Of a stretch of DNA of 64,000 nt, positions 51,502 through 60,415 are shown one piece after another (position 1 is the first letter of the stretch; every line of letters begins with the position of its first letter). The translations under genes were made by a program, and so were the position numbers. A model generated the notes under the pieces. That model was not told the origin of the DNA. It did not search any database and worked only from the letters and a program-made list of their open reading frames with translations. This DNA comes from Synergistaceae bacterium (GTDB lineage: Bacteria; Synergistota; Synergistia; Synergistales; Aminobacteriaceae), in assembly GCA_031267575.1 (NCBI GenBank), contig JAIRYN010000031.1, positions 26,154-90,153 of the forward strand, given 5' to 3'.

Positions 51502-53904
51502 ATGTTTGCGTTATTTGCGCCCAATGACCGAGACTTTGATAGGTCCAAGCAAAGTTCCGAAAACAGGCGTGAAAAAAACACGTTTGTCACGCTGATGCTT
51601 TCCGTAGCGGCGTTTTTCGCTGTTATTTCTCTGGTCGTTTCGACGCAAATTTCCCTTTCTCTGGAGGAGATGGAGAATTGGAATGATTCTCCCGCCCTTT
51701 ACGACACGGAAGGGCGGCTTTTCCACGTGAGGCTCTCCCGGAGTTCGGAATGGTCACTGCCGATTCCCCTGACGGACATGGGCAAATGGTTGCCGCGCGT
51801 TGCCGTTGGAATAGAGGATCGCCGCTTTTATAGCCACCCAGGTGTGGACCCCTTGGCCCTGTTACGGGCCATTTGGCAAAATGTGACATCCTTTCGCGTC
51901 GTATCGGGCGCGTCCACCATCACGAGCCAAGTGATACGGCTTTCCCTATCCGAGCGTGTTCCTCAGAAAGAAGGCGGAAGACGGCGCAACTTCGCCACCA
52001 AAACGCGGGAGTTCGTACAGGCTTTGAAGCTGGAGCGTCTCATGGACAAGGACGGGATCCTGGAGATCTACCTGAATCGAGCGTCCTTTGGAGGCAACAT
52101 CCGAGGCGTTCAGGCTGCCTCCTTGATTTACTTTAACAAGCCCGCCTCGAAGCTCTCGCCGGGCGAGGCTTGTCTTCTGGTGGGCATGTTGAAGGGTCCG
52201 TCCCTCTACCGCCCGGACAAGCATCCCACAGCGGCGAAAAAACGCAGAGACTTCGTTATTTATCTTTTGGAACAAAAGGGTGTTTTTAGCCGCGAAGAGG
52301 CTAAACTGGCACGATTGGAGCTCCTTCCCTCCAAATGGGCGCAACTGCCCAGGCGAGCTTTTCACTTCGCTGAAATGGTTTTGAATGAACCAGAATCTTT
52401 GCGCCACTCCGAAAATCTCCGCTCCGAAAATCTCCATGCCTGGAATCGTATAACGACGACGCTTAACCTGGAGTCACAGACAAAACTGGAGGCCATTTTG
52501 AGCCAGGCAGTGGCCTCTTTGCCTGATACTGTGACGGTGGCCGCGGGCGTGGTCGACAACCAGACTGGTGGATTGGTGGCGTGGGTAGGGAACGCTCGTT
52601 TCGGACGAGAGGGACAAAGCTCTTGGGTGGACTGCGGCTTGGCGCCTCGGTCACCTGGATCCGTCTTGAAGCCCTTCGCCTACTTAGCGGCGTTCGACAA
52701 GGGACTTTTGACTCCAGGCTCCTTGTTGGCGGACTCACCTCTGGCTTTTTCAGGACGAGCGCCTCGCAATTTCGACCTGACCTACAGAGGTGCGGTCACT
52801 GCCCAGGTGGCTTTGTCAGACTCGCTAAACGCTCCAGCCGTCCGGGTGTTGCGCATGGCGGGACAGGAAAACGTGTTGAGGTTGATGCGCGAAATGGGGC
52901 TTCGATTACGGGAATCCTCTTCCTACTACGGTGATTCTCTCATCTTGGGCGGCTGCGAGGTTTCGCTCCGGCAGGTTTTAGAGGCCTATACGGCACTGGC
53001 TAGCGGAGGTGTTCACCGGAGACTTTCTCTTTTGAAAAGATTTCTTTTAAAAGAAGATTCAAAAGAAGATTTAAAAGAGGATTTAAAAGGAGATTTAAAA
53101 GGAGCGCGCCTAACCTCCGCCGCGGCCGCTTGGATGGTGAGCGACATTCTGGACAACAAGAGCCGCCTTTCGGCTTTCGCTAGAGAGACTCTGGGTGGGA
53201 CGTGGCGCGTGGCTTTCAAGACGGGAACCTCCTACGGTCTGCGCGACGCCTGGACGGCCGCGTGGACGCCTGATTTCACCGTGACGGTTTGGGTGGGAAA
53301 ACCCAGCGGCGAATCCTGGCCCGGCCTAGTTGGGGTGAAGGCGGCGGCTCCTATCGCCCTTTCGATTCTGCGGGTCTTTTCCCCCCGCTCTCGCTGGTAC
53401 GACCGCCCAGATGGCTTGGCGCTAAGGGAGGTCTGTTCCCTTTCAGGATGCCCTCCCACGGCAGCTTGCCTCTCGACGCGACTTGACTGGGTCGTTGAAG
53501 GTGTAACGCAGGAAACGCCCTGTGACATCCATGTCATTCGCGGGGGCAAAAGCGCGCTCTTGTGGCCGGCCGAGCTGGCCACGGGGAAATTGCCGCCCAC
53601 GGAGATGAAAAAACGCCCCAACATCGTTTTCTCCTCGCCAATAGCGGAAGCCACTTATTATTTGGCGCCTCTGGCGAAGGAACAGAAGATCCCCCTGCGC
53701 GTGGAGGGCGCTTTGGATAAAGTCTGGTGGTACCTAAACGGCCGATACATCGGGACTTCCCTTGCAGGGGAAACGTTTTTCTATGAATTTCAGGACGGTC
53801 GCCATCGGATTTCCGCCGCAGATGGAGAGGGGCGCGCGGCCATCACTCAATTCACCGTCGTTTCCCCTGGGGGAAGGACGAGAAACACCCTTCCATTAGA
53901 ATAA
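51502..53904 (+). CDS. pbpC: Penicillin-binding protein 1C (bifunctional)
   Basis: An 800-residue class A PBP. One N-terminal membrane helix (TLMLSVAAFFAVISLVV), a GT51 glycosyltransferase domain with GIEDRRFYSHPGVDP and GASTITSQVIR, and a transpeptidase with SPGSVLKPF (active Ser), SDSLNAPAV (SxN) and KTGTS. The C-terminal about 80 residues are the PBP1C-specific beta domain. Just before the KTG region a run RFLLKEDSKEDLKEDLKGDLKGA comes from a 12-bp repeat, and HSENLRSENLH earlier is another. Start ATG 51502 with TAAGGAGG; a solo IS end forms the leader. Confidence 0.93.
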   Translation: MFALFAPNDRDFDRSKQSSENRREKNTFVTLMLSVAAFFAVISLVVSTQISLSLEEMENWNDSPALYDTEGRLFHVRLSRSSEWSLPIPLTDMGKWLPRVAVGIEDRRFYSHPGVDPLALLRAIWQNVTSFRVVSGASTITSQVIRLSLSERVPQKEGGRRRNFATKTREFVQALKLERLMDKDGILEIYLNRASFGGNIRGVQAASLIYFNKPASKLSPGEACLLVGMLKGPSLYRPDKHPTAAKKRRDFVIYLLEQKGVFSREEAKLARLELLPSKWAQLPRRAFHFAEMVLNEPESLRHSENLRSENLHAWNRITTTLNLESQTKLEAILSQAVASLPDTVTVAAGVVDNQTGGLVAWVGNARFGREGQSSWVDCGLAPRSPGSVLKPFAYLAAFDKGLLTPGSLLADSPLAFSGRAPRNFDLTYRGAVTAQVALSDSLNAPAVRVLRMAGQENVLRLMREMGLRLRESSSYYGDSLILGGCEVSLRQVLEAYTALASGGVHRRLSLLKRFLLKEDSKEDLKEDLKGDLKGARLTSAAAAWMVSDILDNKSRLSAFARETLGGTWRVAFKTGTSYGLRDAWTAAWTPDFTVTVWVGKPSGESWPGLVGVKAAAPIALSILRVFSPRSRWYDRPDGLALREVCSLSGCPPTAACLSTRLDWVVEGVTQETPCDIHVIRGGKSALLWPAELATGKLPPTEMKKRPNIVFSSPIAEATYYLAPLAKEQKIPLRVEGALDKVWWYLNGRYIGTSLAGETFFYEFQDGRHRISAADGEGRAAITQFTVVSPGGRTRNTLPLE

Positions 53905-54392
53905 GGCAATCGGAGAATTTAGAATAAGGCAATCGGAGCAAGGGAAGTAGGCGTTATGAGACACTGAATCCGTCTGATACATCCTATTACTTGACATACT
54001 CCCACGACTAAAATTGTGGAATGCTAAGATCGACAAAGACAGCCGACTGAAACCGGTCTTACGTCTTTTCCTTTTTTAAATCTTCTTTTAAGAGTGGATG
54101 CCTCCACTCTTCTCATCTCTCATCCAATCTCATCCAATCTTATCCAATTTCATCCAATCTCATCCAACGGCTGAAGCTGTTGGCTTTCTCATTGCTTTAT
54201 CGTAGGAGTTTCTGATACTTTTGCGGACACTTGAATCCTGAATTTTCTCTCCTTTTTATGGTTTTTACAGAGTATATTGCCTTAGTAAGAGGATAATTTT
54301 TCCTTGAATTTTCCTTTAAATTCGCGGTTTTCCCCCTAGGACTAGGAACATTTCAGATCGGTGAAGCGCTTTATATCTCAGGGAGGTATGTT
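53905..54392. other. Intergenic region between pbpC and brnQ
   Basis: Begins with a duplicated AGAATAAGGCAATCGGAG, then holds the inverted IS605-type mini-element (53991-54204) and an AT-rich tract with the brnQ promoter. No T-box pattern or other riboswitch was recognised before brnQ. Confidence 0.55.
53991..54204 (-). mobile_element. Inverted copy of the IS605-type mini-element (copy 3)
   Basis: On the minus strand: TACGATAAAGCAATGAGAAAGCC at the left end with the CCAACAGCTTCAGCCGTTGG hairpin, TCCAATCTCA-like 10-bp repeats, an AAGAGTGGAGGCATCCACTCTTAAAAG stretch, AAGACGTAAGACCGGTTTCAG and the right-end hairpin ending in GTATGTCAA. The tnpB coding part found in copies 1 and 2 is lost. Confidence 0.8.
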
Positions 54393-55688
54393 ATGAAAAA
54401 GGGCAGAAACATTTTAACGACCGTCATTATCGGTTTTGCGCTTTTTGCCAGTTTTTTTGGCGCCGGAAATTTGATCTTTCCTCCCTCTATTGGCCTCGCC
54501 GCCGGTAAGAACTGGCTCACAGCCCTTTCGGGGTTCGCCATTTCCGGGGTGTTGCTTCCCATTCTATCCTTCGTGGCGGTTGTTCGAGCGGGGGGTACGG
54601 AGGAGGGGATTTCCTCCGAAATGGGACGTGTCTTTTCCTTGATTTTCTCGATTGTCATCATGCTTTGCACCAGCCTCCTGATCGCAGTGCCTCGGACAGC
54701 CGCGACCACTCATGAACTCGGCGTTGCTACCATCTTCGGCTCTGTCCCTCAGCTCTGGACCTCTTGTGTTTTCTTCGCCATCGTGGTCTACCTCGCTTTC
54801 AACCCCTCCAAAGCGATAGAGAACATCGGCAAATATCTGACCCCCATCCTCATCGTCATCATGACCCTCATCATCGTGAAGGGTTTCATGACGCCCCTAG
54901 GGATTCCCAAAGATACAGGGTTGGTCGGGGTCTTTCGCAAAGGATTCATCGATGGTTATCAAACTCTGGATATTTTTGGCGGCTTGGTCTTTTCAGGCAC
55001 GATTTGCGCCGTTATTCGCGCTCACCACTCCGACGATCAGCGCCGTCAGATGAAGATGGTCATCGGATGCGCAGCCGTGGCCGGAATTTGCCTTCTATTC
55101 GTCTATGGCGGCCTACTCTACCTGGGGGCCACTGGCACAGGAAGTTTCTCCACGAGTATCGCTCGTGCTGCCCTGCTGATTGGCCTCATCGACGGGCTCT
55201 TTGGCAACTTGGGCCATCAGGCTCTAGCCTTCGCCACCATCTTTGCTTGCTTGACTACCGCCATCGGACTGACAGCGGGAGCGTCCTATTTCTTCTGGCG
55301 CCTGACGAAAGGGCGGTTACCTTATAAACTCAACGTCCTCATCATCTGTTTCGTCAGTCTTCTGATCTCCACCCTGGGAGTCGATGCAATCGTCCGCTAC
55401 GCCGCGCCGGTCTTGATCTGCATCTACCCCACCTCTATCATCCTGGTGCTGTTGAATGTCTTTCGCTGTTCTTTCATCAACAAAGGCACCTTTCTTGGTG
55501 CGGCATACTCCACGCTCCTGATAGGGTTTTTCGAAATGCTCCCCGCCCTCGGTCTCCCGATAGACAGAACACTCTCCGCCTTCGAGTACCTTCCTTTCGC
55601 TACCCACGGCTTCGCCTGGACGATGCCCGCCATTGTGTTCGGCGTGCTGGGAACGTTCCTGTGCCGAATGTGGGAAAGAAAAACGTAA
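54393..55688 (+). CDS. brnQ: Branched-chain amino acid:cation symporter BrnQ
   Basis: A 431-residue, 12-helix LIVCS-family carrier for leucine, isoleucine and valine using Na+ or H+. FALFASFFGAGNLIFPPSIGLAAG at the N-terminus is the family signature; VYLAFNPSKAIENIGKYLTP and FMTPLG follow. GGGAGG precedes the ATG. Monocistronic by spacing. Fits an amino-acid fermenter. Confidence 0.95.
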   Translation: MKKGRNILTTVIIGFALFASFFGAGNLIFPPSIGLAAGKNWLTALSGFAISGVLLPILSFVAVVRAGGTEEGISSEMGRVFSLIFSIVIMLCTSLLIAVPRTAATTHELGVATIFGSVPQLWTSCVFFAIVVYLAFNPSKAIENIGKYLTPILIVIMTLIIVKGFMTPLGIPKDTGLVGVFRKGFIDGYQTLDIFGGLVFSGTICAVIRAHHSDDQRRQMKMVIGCAAVAGICLLFVYGGLLYLGATGTGSFSTSIARAALLIGLIDGLFGNLGHQALAFATIFACLTTAIGLTAGASYFFWRLTKGRLPYKLNVLIICFVSLLISTLGVDAIVRYAAPVLICIYPTSIILVLLNVFRCSFINKGTFLGAAYSTLLIGFFEMLPALGLPIDRTLSAFEYLPFATHGFAWTMPAIVFGVLGTFLCRMWERKT

Positions 55689-55785
55689 GATTTATAAAGT
55701 TTTATACAGTTTCTGTCTAGCGTCTGGAATTGTTCGAGTATATACTAGTATTTAAAAACTACTAAATATTTAGGAGGCGAGACAA

Positions 55786-56064
55786 GTGAGTCTTTGGGAA
55801 AAATGGGAGAGAGAGAAACTGGAAGCACAGGGCATAAAAGTCGAACGTCCTCATCACGTGAAGATTTACGAAACGCGCTCCAAGGTTAATTGGTACAAGC
55901 AAACGTTCTATGTTTTCGCCGCGTTTTTCGGTTGCCTTTTAGCGGTGTATGCGGCTTTGACGTTTGAGGCGGTCTACAGCGGCCGGCGCTGGTCGGATAC
56001 TTACATCGTGCATCTTTTCTCCAATAGGGAGATCCAGCGTGGAGCCGCGCCAAACGAGCGATAA
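55786..56064 (+). CDS. Small membrane protein of unknown function
   Basis: 92 residues with one membrane helix (TFYVFAAFFGCLLAVYAALTF, about residues 40-60), a charged cytoplasmic N-terminus (WEKWEREKLEAQGIKV) and a short tail. GTG start with a perfect AGGAGG. Convergent with the next gene. No family recognised. Confidence 0.65.
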   Translation: MSLWEKWEREKLEAQGIKVERPHHVKIYETRSKVNWYKQTFYVFAAFFGCLLAVYAALTFEAVYSGRRWSDTYIVHLFSNREIQRGAAPNER

Positions 56065-56082
56065 GAGTAATAAAACAGCTGC

Positions 56083-57321
56083 TCAGGTTTTCGGGTTCAA
56101 GGGAGCTAAGCTCTTCGCATAGAGAGCCCACATGACCGTCACCCCAACGCCGGAGACGACGTCGAAGAGCCCCAAAAAACGAAACACTCCCATCTCCCCC
56201 ACGTAGGGAGTCCCGAAGCCGATCAACACAGGCAGAACAAGCCAACTTGCGTCGTAACAGAAATGAACCAAGGAAGAGGATTTAGCGCGCAATCGGGCTG
56301 GTGCTAGGTCTCCCGCAAGGGCTAAATGCGCGGGAAACCCGTACCCCATCCCCACGCCATAAAATAAACCGCAGCCAAAAAGCCACAAGTTACTGGCTGC
56401 GGTGGTAACCAGGCATAAAAAGATTGCCATGACCAACAGAGACGGTCCGGCGAAGATGTAGCGTGGGTGGCGATTGAAGAACCCGCGGCCCAAAATACGC
56501 GCCGCCAGTGCCCCCAGTCCGTTCGCGATCACAAAGGAAGAGGGAACGAGCTTCATGGAAAGGGCCAAGGAGGGTAAGTAAACGATCGAAGCGTCACAAA
56601 GCCCGAACAGTGCGCAGGAGATAGAGGTACGCCAGAAGGGTGTGTCCCGGTAGAGTTCACCCCAAGTTCCCCATTTTCCAGCTCCTATAGTCGCTTGCGA
56701 CGGAGACAAGGGCAGCCGAAAGGACAGCGCTACGCACAAAGACGCCGTAAAAAGAGGAATGGCCAGAAAGGCGGTGGTGTGGTTCTGGGTCAAGCACCAG
56801 TCCGTGAGGGGAACAACGGTAAAAAGGCAGGCCAGGGCCCCTAATGTTATGTATACGAAGGCCAGGCCCCGTGTCTCCTCAGGGATCACCAGGGATTGGT
56901 AGGTCGTCAGGGCTACGACAAAAATTCCATAGCCACACCCCATCGCCAAACGTATCCAGAAGAGAGGCCAGAAAGAGACGGTGGTGAACATGAAAAAGGC
57001 TATCCCCAGACAGAAGGCCGACGACACCGTGAGAGCGCGCTTCATGCCGACCCGCTCCACAATCCAGCCTCCCAGGGGACGGACCAGAGTCGTAGCGGCG
57101 TAGAAGGCTCCCACCAAAATTCCCACCCGTTCAGAAGGAAAACCCTTGAGCGCCAGGTAGGGCGCAAGCATGAAAAACACGTTGGAGTAAGCGTAGATCG
57201 CCCACGTTATGCCTATCAGGTATACCACTATGAGGCGCATATCTTTTATTTCTCTGGACGTTTCAGCGCCGTTCTCCTTTACCTTTTCTATCTTTTTCGC
57301 CCTCTTTGCCTTCTCCGTCAT
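56083..57321 (-). CDS. MFS transporter
   Basis: A 412-residue, 12-helix major facilitator. RPLGGWIVERVGMKRAL (loop 2-3 signature), RLAMGCGYGIFVVALTTYQSLVIPEETRGLAF and GVGMGYGFPAHLALAGDLAPARLRA in the second half. A Lys-rich cytoplasmic N-terminus. Substrate not predictable. Divergent from the AmmeMemoRadiSam gene. Confidence 0.82.
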   Translation of the reverse strand: MTEKAKRAKKIEKVKENGAETSREIKDMRLIVVYLIGITWAIYAYSNVFFMLAPYLALKGFPSERVGILVGAFYAATTLVRPLGGWIVERVGMKRALTVSSAFCLGIAFFMFTTVSFWPLFWIRLAMGCGYGIFVVALTTYQSLVIPEETRGLAFVYITLGALACLFTVVPLTDWCLTQNHTTAFLAIPLFTASLCVALSFRLPLSPSQATIGAGKWGTWGELYRDTPFWRTSISCALFGLCDASIVYLPSLALSMKLVPSSFVIANGLGALAARILGRGFFNRHPRYIFAGPSLLVMAIFLCLVTTAASNLWLFGCGLFYGVGMGYGFPAHLALAGDLAPARLRAKSSSLVHFCYDASWLVLPVLIGFGTPYVGEMGVFRFLGLFDVVSGVGVTVMWALYAKSLAPLNPKT

Positions 57322-57415
57322 CAGTGTTTTTTACATTTTTTCTTTCACGTTTTTCTACAGCTATTATAATGGACGAGGTGAACTCGTACAATCGAATCGA
57401 GGTAGGTGATTATAG

Positions 57416-58861
57416 ATGTCATGGAGTTGGGCGGCGCTGATGCCGCATCCGCCGATTATGGTGCCCGAAGTGGGCTGTGGGCGCGAAAGGGAGGCCAAGA
57501 TCACTCTGGAAGGCGCGGAGAAGATGGTGAAAAGACTTACGGGACGAAAACCGGATTGCCTTTTACTTCTATCACCTCATCAACCTTACTCGCCTGGGGC
57601 GCTTTTCCTTAACGGAGCGCCCCGGACGGAGGGATCGCTGGGGCTCTTCGGAGCCCCGGAGGTGACCTTTAGTCTGGAAACACCCTTGAAGAAACGGGAG
57701 CTTCTAGCGGCATACCTGTCCGAAAAGGGTTTTGCGGTTCAAGAAAGGACGGTCCCCAATCTTAGCAGCGACCAGGGAACGCTGGTTCCTCTCTATTTCC
57801 TAAGTCAAGCCTGGGGCGGGACTCTTCCACCGGTTATCCTCGCCTCTCCCATCGGGCTGGATCCTCCGTCGGCATTGAAAATGGGGCAGGCTTTGGCCTC
57901 CTTCGATGACGCCTGGAACTGGGGGCTACTTGCCAGCGGAGACTTGTCCCATCGCCTCATACCAGACGCTCCAGCCGGCTACAGCCCCTTGGGGAAGAAG
58001 TTCGACGACACCGTCATCCGGGCGCTCTCCGCAAACGATCCTCAACCCCTCCTGGAGCTTTCGCCGGAGGAACTGGACGCCGCCGGGGAGTGCGGGCTAC
58101 GGTCCATCATGGCCCTGTTGGGCATTCGCGAAGCGCTGGGAAAAAACATCGAGGTGCTCTCCTATGAGGGACCTTTTGGTGTGGGGTACTGCAACGCGAT
58201 TTCGGAATTTTCTCACGAAAATTCTCATCTTAAATCAGAATTTTCTCGCGAAAATTCTCACCTTAAAGAAGATCTTCTTAAAGAAGATCATCCCTATATT
58301 CGACTCGCCAGAGCCACGGTGACGCGGCTTTTGGGGGGCGAGTATCTTCCCGTGTCGGGCGCGGAGTTCTTTCCAGAAAAGAGCTTATGGGACATGAAGC
58401 GAGCGTGTTTTGTGTCGATCAAGACCCTTCAAGGCGACCTTCGGGGGTGCGTCGGGACAATCGTTCCCACAAAAACGCGTCTGGACCTAGAGGTTATCGC
58501 GAATGCCGTGGCGGCCTCTACTCAAGACTGGCGTTTTGCGCCGATGAAAATCTCGGAGCTGGAGGGCGTGACCTTTTCCGTGGACGTATTGAGTGAACTG
58601 GAGCTCGTGTCAGACATCAAGGAACTGGATCCTGCGGTATGGGGCATCGTCATCAGTCGGGGGTCGCAACATGGCGTGCTTCTGCCGGACCTAGAGGGTG
58701 TGGACACCATCGAACAACAAATCGACATCGCATTTCGCAAATCAGGCATAGAAAAACATCAGGATTTTACCGTTTATCGCTTTCGCGTGGAGCGCTATAG
58801 TGAATCAAAGAATAGTGAATTAAAGAATAGTGAATCAAAGAATAGTGAATCAAAGATATGA
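57416..58861 (+). CDS. AmmeMemoRadiSam system proteins B and A, fused
   Basis: Two domains in one 481-residue chain. Residues 1 to about 265: a Memo/LigB-like domain (MPHPPIMVPEVG, LSPHQPYSPG, SGDLSHRL). Residues about 295-465: an AMMECR1 domain with KACFVSIK-like strands and LRGCVGTI. They are joined by a linker EFSHENSHLKSEFSRENSHL-KEDLLKEDHP made of duplicated units (58205-58290). The C-terminus is another repeat (SESKNSELKNSESKNSESK). The radical SAM partner of the system is not in the window. The role of the system is not settled. The nox gene starts 26 bp later. Confidence 0.85.
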   Translation: MSWSWAALMPHPPIMVPEVGCGREREAKITLEGAEKMVKRLTGRKPDCLLLLSPHQPYSPGALFLNGAPRTEGSLGLFGAPEVTFSLETPLKKRELLAAYLSEKGFAVQERTVPNLSSDQGTLVPLYFLSQAWGGTLPPVILASPIGLDPPSALKMGQALASFDDAWNWGLLASGDLSHRLIPDAPAGYSPLGKKFDDTVIRALSANDPQPLLELSPEELDAAGECGLRSIMALLGIREALGKNIEVLSYEGPFGVGYCNAISEFSHENSHLKSEFSRENSHLKEDLLKEDHPYIRLARATVTRLLGGEYLPVSGAEFFPEKSLWDMKRACFVSIKTLQGDLRGCVGTIVPTKTRLDLEVIANAVAASTQDWRFAPMKISELEGVTFSVDVLSELELVSDIKELDPAVWGIVISRGSQHGVLLPDLEGVDTIEQQIDIAFRKSGIEKHQDFTVYRFRVERYSESKNSELKNSESKNSESKI

Positions 58862-58887
58862 AATATCGGCGAAAGCGAGGCAATAAG

Positions 58888-60222
58888 ATGAGCAAAATAT
58901 TGCTGATTGGCGCGAATCACGCGGGCACGGCCACCGCGAACACGATTTTGGAGAACTATAAAGGCCACGAGCTCACGATCGTCGATCGCAATGACAACAT
59001 CAGCTACTTGGGTTGTGGCACGGCGCTGTGGGTCGGTCGCCAGATTGATTCTTACGAGGGCCTGTTCTACTCTTCCAGCGAGGCGCTGGAGCAAAAAGGC
59101 GCGCGGGTGATGATGGAGACCGAGGTCAATCATGTCGACTTCAATGCTAAGCAAGTCTTTATCACGGACAAACAGGGCAAGAAAGAGGTTTTGCCTTATG
59201 ATAAATTGATTCTCGCCACGGGGTCCTTGCCGGTGCTTCCCCCGATTCCAGGGGCTGGACTGGAGAATATTCAGCCCGTCAAGCTTTTTCAGGACGGGCG
59301 TCGGATCAATGAAGTCTTGGATGACCCTTCCGTCAAAAACGTGGCGATCATCGGGGCGGGTTACATTGGCGTGGAGCTGGCGGAGGCCGTCCGCCGTCGA
59401 GGAAGGAACGCCTTGCTCTTTGAAGCGGAAAGTACCAGTCTTTCCGGTTATTATGACGAATGGTTGACCCACGACATGGATAAGGTTCTCGCTGACCAGG
59501 GTGTACAGCTCCATTTCGGAGAAAAGGTACAGTTGTTTAAGGGTGATAAAAAAGTTTCAGCCGTGATTAGCAACAAAGGGGAATATCCCGTAGAGGCGGT
59601 CGTCATGGCTATCGGCTTCCGCCCCAACACCAAGCTGGGCAAAGGCGACCTCGAAACCATCGGTAACGGCGCTTACAAGGTCGATCTAAAACAACAAACC
59701 AGCCGCCCCGACGTTTACGCTATCGGCGACTGTGCTACCGTGTATTCCAACGCCGTCCAGAACGTCGCTTATATCGCTCTCGCCACTAACGCGGTACGCA
59801 GTGGTATCGTGGCGGGACACAATGTCTGTGGTACTCCACTGGAATCGCTGGGGGTTCAAGGTTCCAACGGCATCAGTATTTACGGTTACAACATGGTTTC
59901 TACGGGACTCAGTCTCAAGGCGGCGAAAAAGGCGGGATACAACGCTTTGGCAGCTGACTACGAAGACCTGCAAAAACCCGCGTTCATCAAGAACAACAAC
60001 CACAAGGTCAAGCTACGCGTCGTTTACGACAAAGACACCCGCCGCGTCCTGGGCGCACAAATGGCCTCTCGCGAAAACATTTCTATGGGTATTCACCTGT
60101 TCTCCCTGGCTATCGAGGAAAAGTTAAGCGTAGACAAGCTGAAATTGCTGGATATTTTCTTCTTGCCCCACTTCAACCAGCCCTATAACTACATCACGAT
60201 GGCGGCGCTAAGCGCGAAGTAG
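58888..60222 (+). CDS. nox: NADH oxidase / CoA-disulfide reductase family flavoprotein
   Basis: A 444-residue FAD enzyme of the group with a single active-site cysteine (Cys43 in SYLGCGTALW) that reduces O2 to water or a disulfide with NADH. FAD-binding GANHAGTATA with His11, NAD-binding VAIIGAGYIGVELAEA, and YAIGDCATV near residue 285. In an anaerobe it would remove oxygen. Start 58888 follows GAGGC; the frame from 58858 overlaps the upstream stop. Confidence 0.9.
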   Translation: MSKILLIGANHAGTATANTILENYKGHELTIVDRNDNISYLGCGTALWVGRQIDSYEGLFYSSSEALEQKGARVMMETEVNHVDFNAKQVFITDKQGKKEVLPYDKLILATGSLPVLPPIPGAGLENIQPVKLFQDGRRINEVLDDPSVKNVAIIGAGYIGVELAEAVRRRGRNALLFEAESTSLSGYYDEWLTHDMDKVLADQGVQLHFGEKVQLFKGDKKVSAVISNKGEYPVEAVVMAIGFRPNTKLGKGDLETIGNGAYKVDLKQQTSRPDVYAIGDCATVYSNAVQNVAYIALATNAVRSGIVAGHNVCGTPLESLGVQGSNGISIYGYNMVSTGLSLKAAKKAGYNALAADYEDLQKPAFIKNNNHKVKLRVVYDKDTRRVLGAQMASRENISMGIHLFSLAIEEKLSVDKLKLLDIFFLPHFNQPYNYITMAALSAK

Positions 60223-60320
60223 CTTCGGAGTCTTCAATTCTGGAGTCTTAAATTCGTTTGGGACTCTTTAACTGGAGTCTTTAATTCGAGAAAATAAACA
60301 TATTGCTTGAAAGAATAAAT

Positions 60321-60352
60321 ATATCGCGTAGATCCTTGGGGTCTACGCGATA
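60321..60352. terminator. Hairpin between convergent nox and symporter genes
   Basis: ATATCGCGTAGA pairs with TCTACGCGATAT (12 bp) around TCCTTGGGG. AT-rich flanks on both sides make it a likely bidirectional terminator, although the T-runs are short. Confidence 0.65.
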
Positions 60353-60415
60353 TGTTTCGCAAGCTGCAAATCAAAAGCGCTTCGATCCGTCTTTCGACCC
60401 GTCTTTCGATTCGTC

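Noticed and set aside
54116..54175. Possible CRISPR-like array of CATCCAATCT units
   Set aside because: Units are contiguous 10-bp tandem copies with no spacers, inside an IS-derived mini-element.
54215..54392. T-box or other amino-acid riboswitch before brnQ
   Set aside because: No T-box core sequence or specifier-loop structure could be recognised in the leader.
58888..60222. Selenocysteine in the NADH oxidase active site
   Set aside because: The active-site codon at residue 43 is cysteine, not UGA.
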